Assembly: GCA_002900995.3 (NCBI GenBank)
Contig: CM035304.1
Location: forward strand, 6,464,134 to 6,528,133
Length of the DNA: 64,000 nt
Direction of reading: 5' to 3'
Origin: Ganoderma boninense
Taxonomy: Eukaryota > Basidiomycota > Agaricomycetes > Polyporales > Polyporaceae
Of this stretch, positions 56,677 to 64,000 are shown one piece after another (position 1 is the first letter of the stretch; the number at the start of each line of letters is the position of its first letter). The translations under genes were made by a program, and so were the position numbers. The notes under the pieces were generated by a model. It saw only the letters and a program-made list of their open reading frames with translations, made no database searches and was not told where the DNA came from.

Positions 56677-59600
56677 CTACTGTTTTGCCTTCTTCCTCAA
56701 GCGCTCCGAACGCTTGGGCGTGGACATGACTGCAGCGGCCTCGTCGACGACGCCACCGCTGCCCTTGTTGTTGCTATCGCTGTGTTGACGCTTCCGACCC
56801 TTCCTGGCCTTGTTGGGAGATGACGGATGATCGATTGCAGCAGTCGCCAACTGGCTGTCGGCCACAGCAGCGCTCGCCTTCTTGCCTCCAGGGCGCTTGC
56901 CACTCCGCTTACCCTTCTGCTCCACTGCAGAGTCATCCACAGTGGAAGGGCCTGCGGTGGCCGAAGTTGATGGGGCGGTGTTGACGTTGCGCTTGAATGC
57001 GGGTCGAGGGGCAGGGGGTGGAGTGAACATCCGTTCACAGGCATACACCAGCTGCTCGAGATCGATGTGTTCGCGAAGAAGTACCGATGTGGTGAAGAAG
57101 GACGGCAGAGATGATGGAGGATGGTCTCCGTGAGGAAAGTCAAGGAGAATCTCCATATCGCGAAGGGTGAGACCCATCGCAAGACAGTACCGGTGAATCT
57201 CTTCCTCCTCGGCACCAGCCGCTGGCCCGGCCTTTAGGTACTTGATGACGGCCTTGACACGGGACCCGTCGTCGTGAACAGCCTTGGGCAGATGAGCCGA
57301 CCGATGACTCCAAACCGCCCATTTCATCGCACCCTTCTGCCTGACGTGACATGTGTCTGAAAACTGAGCAAAAGTGAGCGTTAGGGTCTGCGGGCATCAA
57401 TGCAGTGCAGCGGAAAACATACTTTCGGTGATGCACGCTCAATCATCCGCAGGTACGGAGTGGAATCAGAGAGACTGTTGAGGAACTTGATACGAGCCGC
57501 GCGGGTGTTCTCTACCCGCCAAGGACTGAGAAGCAGGGTGTTCTCGTTAACAGAGCCTTGAGTCGGGCGATTGACCTGAGACCCGACGTCGGTGGAAGGG
57601 TGGTTCGGCGTAGCAGGAAGTGGGATGTCAGATGTGGCCCCAAAGGATCCGGTGTTTGCCGCCAGAACAACTGTCGGCGGCGTCTGCTGCACAACTGAAG
57701 GCCTGTGGAGGAAGTGATCGCGGCATGCATCGACAAGCCTGTTGATGGTCTGCGCATCACCCGCCAGGACTGTCGCATAGAAGAACGTGGGAAGGTGGGG
57801 GGGGAGCGGAGTGTCGGGTTCGAACTCAAGAACAATGGCGAGGTCACGTAAGGCCAAACCCATTGTGATGCAAAGCGATTGCACCTCAGCGCCGGTCATG
57901 GGAACATCAGTGCGGGTGACCAGCCATGCGACTGTCTCCGCCCACTGAGCATTGTCGGTGTGGATCGTCGACGGGAGGTGTCCGGACTCATAAGCCCACG
58001 TCGCCCAAGCATATGGTGTATCCGCGGATGGGAGTTCACAGTCGTCGAGGAGCTACACAGGGCAGTCCATTGTCAGTGGGTTCAAGTGAGAGATGATCGC
58101 AGAGAGACGCACCTGATCCTTCGCGCGAAGGAGCATTGTCTGGTACTCCGTCCGTCCACTGAGGCCTTGCAGGAATTCGAGTCGGGTGATGGAATCACCT
58201 TTCGCAGAAGCAGGGCCGGGGAGGGGGGGATGACCGTCGGTGGGGACGTTAGTAGACAGAGGTGAGGGGGCATCACTCGGACTCGCAGCTGTCAAGGCGT
58301 TGGCGACAGCATCTTCATCGTCCAGTTCGGCGTTGCCATCCGCCGATGCGGGGACACCCGGATGTTCGCCGTCGACGTCGATGTCATCTTCGTCATCTGA
58401 GCTGTCGCCGTCGCTCAAGTCGACCCACTCATCGCCTGAGTAGTCTCGAGCATCTTCGTCGGTCTCGTCGTCATCCGCGTCGAAGTTGTCGATGTTGTCG
58501 AGGGTGCGTGGCGTAGGAGCAGAGATGTCAGTCCGAACAACAACCTTCCCCCAGGCCTTCGTCTTGCCTTTTGATCTGGACGGTTGCTGGGCATTGCCAC
58601 CAGTCGCAGTGTTGGCAACGGCAGTCGCCTTTGCCTTGCCTTTGCCTTTCGCTTTTGCCGGCTCGACATTGTCCTTGGGCTCGTCGGAGTCATCCGCAGG
58701 AGCGACGGACTTTGTATCAGGAGCAGAGCGAGCGGGACGTGCGACCGTCTTCTTCTCGCGTCGGGGTCTCGGCGCAGGATCGATAGAGCCAGGGTAGGTG
58801 GCGGGGATGTACTTCTGACCAGTCTTGATATGGTGGAACTGGAAGTACGTGGGCTTAGACCCATCCTTCGGGAATTCCAAGGCGCGGACATGGTCAATGA
58901 AATCGTCAAGGGGCCCGGTGTTAACGTGGGAGGGATCCAGGAAGACAAATCCGGGAGGATAGAGCTCTCGATCGATGAGCTCATCAGGTGTTTGGAAGAG
59001 CGCCTTCCATGGTACGCCACGCATCACGCGCCCTGCCGCAAGGTCTTTGTGAAATCAGTGTGGGCATGCGAGTGAATGTGAGCGGAAAGCTTACTGTAAT
59101 GTTCTGTCATATACTTTCGGAAGATCTCTTGACGACGGTCCTGCTGAACCACATCCGGAGACCCCTTGAAGGTGGGCATGATGGGGAAGCCGTTGTCGTG
59201 GTGATCGAAGACGTACGGCTCCGGTTTGGACTTGACCTTGGCCGGCGGGGGTGTGTCCGTTGTCTCGTCCTCTTCGCCGGTGATGAAGCCACGGAAGAAA
59301 TCCTGAAAGTTCTTACAGAAGTCTTCATCCCAACCATCCGTGTCCATGAACGTGTTACCGGGGTCATCGGGATCCTCGGCCCACATCTCCGAGGTATCGT
59401 AGCTGTTCGGAATGCATGAGCGATGATTAACCAGCTCCTCGTACAACATGTGTGCTCACCGTTGAACCTTCAGCTTGTGGTCCGTACCGACGTACATGCC
59501 GTACATGAACACTGCCATTCCACAGTTCTTGTGCACGAGCTTCGTAAACGACCGGAACCACTCCTGGGAGCGGTGGTCCGCCAAGCTGCACGCGTTTGAA

Positions 59601-60333
59601 TCAGATGGTGGGTGTATCGTGCCAGAGGGTATCCGTACTCACTATTCCTTGTATTCGTTGGGCGGTCCGTCCTTGTTCCAAACCACTGCCTCATCCTCGA
59701 ACTGCGCAACCTTCGCGGGATCAAGTTGCGAGAAGAGATGGTCCCTGGCCGCTGTGTACTTGCGTATCGCTGAAGCACCGCTGGAACCGTTCTGACACGC
59801 GAGGATGTCCTTCTTGTGGTAATGCTCGTAGACGCGTTTGGCAGTGAAATCACGGCAAAACTTGAGATGGAACTTGCTCTCACGCTTGGGGCCGTTGTTG
59901 CCGAACCAGTTCTTCACTTTCTACAATGCGATATCAGCACATAAGAACACAATGATCATGTCATTTTGAGACGTACCAATGTGAGCAGGGCCACCGCGTA
60001 CTTCTCGCTCTCCGCCAGCTGGCGCAGCTTGAGGATGTGACGGACGGCATTGCCACGGATGGTGACTTTCTCCGACTTTGTTGCTGACAAAAGCGCGGCC
60101 CTCTGCGATTTCAGATATTCAATCTCCTCGGGCGTGAGGTCAAGGTTGTGGTCGGATGATGCCGGGGACGTGGTGGGGGACTGGCTAGACGACGCTGTGG
60201 GCTGCGGAGCAGGAGCCGTGGGTGATGGGGTCGGGGACACCAGGGATGACGAAACAGCGGCAGTGGGGGGCTGGCTGGAGGATGCCATGGGCACTGGAAC
60301 AGGAGCAGCGGGGGGCTGGCTGGAGGAAGCCAT
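56677..60333 (-). CDS. 1,105-aa protein of unknown function, transposon-region orphan
   Basis: Exons 60333-59977, 59920-59643, 59585-59460, 59402-59095, 59044-58113, 58052-57423 and 57363-56677 join in phase. The N-terminus is a Pro/Ser repeat ('MASSSQPP', twice) then 'LTPEEIEYLKSQRAALL', 'VKNWFGNNGPKRESKFHLKF', 'CGMAVFMYGMYVGTDHKLKV' and a block with Asp/Trp-rich 'SEMWAEDPDDPGNTF'. The middle has a Lys/Ala linker and a long acidic stretch; the C-terminal third has two copies of a motif, 'CITMGLALRDLAIVLEFE' and 'CLAMGLTLRDMEILLDFP', each preceded by 'GAEV/GAEEE' and followed by 'FFYATVL/FFTTSVL', that is a tandemly duplicated domain. It ends in a Lys/Arg-rich nuclear-localisation-like tail. 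Divergent from the TET/JBP gene (338 bp apart). Confidence 0.65.
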
Positions 60334-60671
60334 GAGCGATGAGGAAGGAGGGGGATGGAGCTGTCTAGACGGAAGGGGAGGGATTGAGTGGGAGGACCAC
60401 AGACGGGGGCGATCTCGGATTTCCTCGACCTACCCGCCCTCACCTATAACACCGGCATGTGTATGGTCGTGGTTAGGGTCAGGGCGTCAATGGATTCCAA
60501 CGGCTAACCACAGCGTGGTGAAAGGCAGTGCAATTTGTGTTGACAAGCGATTAGCGAGGGCGCTTGCGAATAAGTACTGCCTGCCGCTTGCCTCATGGCT
60601 GTTCATGCGCTGGCAGATCCCACTGGTGTCCTTTCCGCACTCTCGTCATCCTCGTTGTGCTCTCGGTCACA
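60334..60671. promoter_or_regulatory. Divergent promoter between orphan and TET/JBP genes
   Basis: 338 bp between two head-to-head ATGs. No clear TATA box; otherwise featureless. Confidence 0.35.
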
Positions 60672-61957
60672 ATGCCTTCCACCTCTACACGCGACGCCAT
60701 CCTTCAGTTCATGAAAGACGCCTTTCTCGCAAAGACTTCGGCAGTGACGTTGAGGGTGTCCCACCCGGCAAATTTGTCGCCGAGTCTTGCGAATGAATGC
60801 GAAAATATTGTCAATGTATTGGTAGCGGCAATGGGAAACAACCGTGAGTGCTCCTTATTGTGTCTGGCGGTCGGAGAGTTCAGACAGACCCCAGAACATG
60901 TGTCATGGGATGCTCCACGCTACTGTGACTCCCTCAACCTGAAGGGTTGTCCGCTCAGCGGCAGCGAAGACAAACTGTTGTTACGATATCCTCCCCTGAA
61001 CCCTGTGGAAGAGGTCGTCACCCCTTCTGAAGGCAATCTCCCTATCATCCGAGAGCCTGCGGTCATCACTGACCGGCATGGCCACATCCTAGTGGTGTCA
61101 TTGCCGTCTGTATTATCACCTGAACGTCAGGTGAGTGTCGCCGTTGACTGAATGTGCTGTTGATAAAGACTCACCCGAACCATCCCCTTGTTCTTGTTCA
61201 GGCTGCGATTCTGACAGCAACACGCGGTCTTGAATGTCATTTCAAGATTGACAAAGCCTCTCCTCGCAGCCATGCGCCGAACTGGAGAAGCGGGCCCATG
61301 CTCTTCACACCGGGTAAGGAGTGGCAGTCTGGCCAGGCCCTTCTTGCGTATGCGAACACACAGATAGGGCATGAGGTTTGTGTTTGAATACATTGCCTGT
61401 GCATGACGCTCAACAAATTTGTAGAACACCAATGAACCGCTACACCCCAGCGCAGTCAGCCGATCAAAAGAAGCGAAGAAGTGGATGACAGATGTGCAGG
61501 AAACAGGGGCAATCCTTGACGCCATCCTTGCCATTGTCCATCCCAACCTTTTCCACGTCGCTTGCCAGGTTCTGGAGAAATGCCGGAGCCTGGAAGACCG
61601 GTTTGCGGATGCTGTTCGCTGTGGCCCACGTGTTTCAACGCGTTGCATCTGATTGTTAACCGAGAGAGTCCCTTTCACCGGGACACATCGGCACGTCCCG
61701 GCTGGCTTGATCTATTGATAAGCCTGGGAAGTTATGGCAATACTGGCCTCATGGGGTTGCGAAACCTTGGGGTGTCTGTTCCTTATGGAACAGGCTCTAT
61801 TGTATTGCTCACCTCTCGGGTAGTTATGCATGGTGTACCAGCTGCACCTGCCGATCGGCTTTGTTTCGCATGGTTCATGAAGGATGTTGTGCACAAGCGA
61901 ATGGAGGTTCCAGACCCCGGGTGGTCAACAATCCATCAGGTGCTTGGAAAACAGTAG
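60672..61957 (+). pseudogene. TET/JBP-family 2-oxoglutarate/Fe(II) dioxygenase with one frameshift
   Basis: Exons 60672-61130, 61202-61375 and 61425-61957 (introns 71 and 49 nt). Fungal TET/JBP enzymes oxidise 5-methylcytosine and are known passengers of KDZ transposons. The core is readable: 'NALHLIVNRESPFHRD' gives the H-x-D iron ligands (His codon at 61676), 'GLMGLRNLGVSVPYGTGSIV' the double-stranded beta-helix, 'RVVMHGV' the distal His (61829) and 'DRLCFAWF' the 2-oxoglutarate-binding Arg (61856). The upstream half ('AILDAILAIVHPNLF', 'CRSLEDRFADAV') is in another frame, which stops at TGA 61650; a shift of one base near 61600-61620 is needed and I found no intron that provides it. All catalytic residues lie after the break. 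Confidence 0.75.
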
Positions 61958-62064
61958 TTTCTCAGGGTATTTTCAGTCCGGATAACACACTCTCTGTGAC
62001 TTTCTGTAACACAACTCTTCACCTCCACCATCTGCTCTGTCTGCCCGCTTGTTGTTAGCCTGCG

Positions 62065-64000
62065 ATGAAGCGAAAGAAACTTGTTGAAGATGTTAATGTG
62101 GTTCAGAGTTATACAGTCTCTGGAAAGAAGACCAGGAGGGGAATGGTTGCTGTACGAGTTCGGGTGAAAACAAACACCCATCCTGCGCGCCGCCCGTCTG
62201 CGACACCATCTCGTCCCCGTACCCAGGAGCCGGTTATTCAATCAACTCCCGACCCTAGTGGAGTGATTGATGAAGGTTGCTTCACCCCTCGGCGTCCTGC
62301 TTTCAAGGTGCGAGGCAGTATTGTTTTACACTTGTTATCGCCACACATCTCATTGTTCGAAGCCCCAAAGTGACTACATCCGGGAGTATCTGGGTGTCCG
62401 CGATGAATACTTGTCGCATGTTCTCGAACAAGAGCAGCTCCCTGCTACTGCAACATGCGGTCATACACCGCAGTGGCGATGCCTGAGCTGTCATGGATCT
62501 CCTTCATACTGTACGTCGTGCTGCCGAGACACCCACGCCGACCACCCCCTTCACCGAGTCCAGTCATGGAACGACAATCATTTCGCACCGGATTGGTTAC
62601 GGCATGTCGGAGTTGAGATCCATCTGGGACATGATGGTAAACGATGCCCAAGAACTACCTGTACCACAGGTGAGCCACCCCTGTCTTCACCACCCTTAGC
62701 AATATCGTGTACAACTAACTACCTCTGGCTTGTGATCCAGATATCCCTGACTGGAGTCTACCTTCTGCAGGTGCTGAAAGTCTCCCATTTGTCCTCCCGA
62801 GCGATGATCAGGATTGGGAAGACGAGGATGAGGACCAATGGTACGGTGATGCCACAGGTCAGGGACCGCCAGTGGTCTCGGTATCGGATCTTCCGTGGGT
62901 TGGTGTTACCCACCGTGCGACTGACTCGCCATTCCCTGTGTCCAACAACTCCCGTATGTTCGTGATCGTTGACAGCAACGGAGTACACGACATTCGGGTA
63001 GTATTCTGTTCTTGTCCCAATGCTGTGCGACCGGACCTGCAACTGCTGGACATGGGCTACTATCCTGCCACTATCACATCCCCGAAGACCGCCTTCACGT
63101 TCCGTGTACTTGACGACTTCCTTCTTGCCAACAAGGAATGCAATGTCCCACCAAGAGGCTACTACTCTATCCTTCGACGATACACGAACAATGCGTTTCC
63201 TCACATGGTGCCAGTACGATATGTCCGCCATTGATCAGTACTTATGGCAGCTGCTGATCGCTATTGTCAGGATCGTTACAAGGAATTACTCCGCCTGTCA
63301 CGTCAGTGGCGGAACCTCAAGCTCAGGAAATGGGCGGGCGTTGGACACAAGGCATCAACGCCTGTGACATCAGGGTCTTTGGCATTAATCTGTCCCACAT
63401 GTCCTGACCCAGACACCAACCTTCCAGAAGGCTGGGAGGCAGACGATAAGAAGTGATTGATTTACCATCCTTTGTTTGTACAACTAATTTGTGGGTGTGA
63501 AACAGATGGAAGTACATGCGTTCTGTTGTCATGGACGGCAATTTCAGCGCACAGCATAGGCCGATGAAGAACCCCCATGATGATGTTCCGCTTGCTGACG
63601 GACATCTATACACTGTGGAAGAGGACCCGTACAAGGCGCACCTAGAAACGGCCAAAGAATTTGCAGAGGTGCAACAAAGTCCTTTCATTACCAAACGTGC
63701 CGGATGATGATAACCTTCTCGCAGCCGCCAGTGTGTCATGAACACAAGGCAGTACTCACCGCGTCTTTGAAGCAGGGGAAATATGACGCTACCGGAGTGG
63801 GTGCTGCTGCTTGTTCGCGCCATGGATTTTTCATTCCCCATACCTGTGTTGACTTCCAACTCGGAGAAGGGTGGGTATTATGTGGTTTTTGTCATCTCTT
63901 ATACATGAGTTACACAGAAGATTAACATTTCCATTTTGTAACAGGCAACGCAACATGGACTACGCCACCAACGGCGTGTTCGTCTAGATGAAAACCATCA
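62065..64000 (+). CDS. KDZ transposase with CxC2 zinc cluster (partial, runs off window)
   Basis: Exons 62065-62307, 62363-62669, 62741-63213, 63271-63452, 63506-63668, 63725-63870 and 63945-> keep phase. A basic N-terminus is followed by the CxC2 cluster 'TCGHTPQWRCLSCHG', 'YCTSCCRDTHADHPLHRVQS', 'VGVEIHLGHDGKRCP'. The KDZ core begins with 'GVHDIRVVFCSCP', 'YYPATITSPKTAFTF', 'LICPTCPDPDTNLP', 'VVMDGNFSAQHR' (first catalytic Asp) and 'CSRHGFFIPHTCVDFQLGE' + 'QRNMDYATNGVF'. In families I know the sequence continues with 'YDxxCQ'; here a TAG stands at 63985-63987, so either the copy is broken or an intron begins just there. The rest lies outside. It follows the TET/JBP gene by 107 bp in the same direction. 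Confidence 0.8.

Larger units (their letters stand above)
48081..64000. mobile_element. Putative large TET/JBP-KDZ transposon cargo region (boundaries unknown)
   Basis: A KDZ transposase, a TET/JBP enzyme, a viroplasmin-like gene, a Zn2Cys6 protein and two orphan nuclear-type proteins lie side by side with short gaps, and none resembles the membrane-protein array. TET/JBP genes linked to KDZ transposons are established in Agaricomycetes. No terminal repeat was found; the left edge is set at the tandem repeat only as a guess, and the right end is outside. Confidence 0.45.

Noticed and set aside
63660..63730. Frameshift in the second KDZ transposase after 'KEFAE'
   Set aside because: A 56-nt intron (63669-63724, GTGCAA...TCGCAG, phase 0) joins the frames at the conserved 'CHEHKAV' region.

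Overview
The window looks like nuclear DNA of an Agaricomycete (mushroom or polypore-type Basidiomycota). Genes are split by 48-99 nt GT-AG introns, and the recognisable families are lineage-typical: an F-box protein, expanded Ser/Thr-rich single-pass membrane proteins, KDZ transposases with CxC zinc clusters, and a fungal TET/JBP dioxygenase. No bacterial, organellar or CRISPR signal is visible.

Layout. 0-2.5 kb: no gene recognised. 2.5-4.4 kb (+): F-box protein with a long acidic tract. 5.7-15.5 kb (+): class A, a mucin-like membrane protein followed by three paralogues with a galactose-binding-like beta-sandwich ectodomain; each of the three has 3 exons with matching intron positions and phases. 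17.3-43.9 kb (-): class B, seven copies or relics of a second membrane family with a Kre9/Knh1-like ectodomain ('W-x-G-G-x-x-P-Y' core). The class B array is interrupted at 23.9-29.3 kb by a complete 5.35-kb KDZ transposon with perfect 20-bp terminal inverted repeats, carrying a SAP-like gene and a CxC5/CxC6-type transposase. 44-48 kb: relics and a 179-bp tandem repeat. 48.5-64 kb: a second, much larger transposon-like cargo region with an 8-exon acidic protein, a Zn2Cys6 protein, a broken double-viroplasmin gene, a 1,105-aa orphan, a TET/JBP dioxygenase with one frameshift, and a CxC2-KDZ transposase that runs off the right edge.

Main idea. The two membrane families have unrelated ectodomains, yet every member in the window, including decayed ones, ends in a cytosolic tail with a PPxY motif. 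Most class B tails and the first class A tail also carry an NPF (often NPFxD) motif. In yeast these motifs bind WW domains of Rsp5-type ubiquitin ligases and the endocytic adaptor Sla1. I infer a clustered, fast-evolving set of Wsc/Mid2-like surface sensors with one shared endocytic control. Gene conversion (a 99.6%-identical 0.8-kb tract between two copies), ectodomain loss and pseudogenes show birth-and-death evolution.

Limits. All calls come from reading translations, splice signals and motifs by eye. Exon joins were checked for phase where stated. Start codons of class B genes and of the first class A gene are uncertain.
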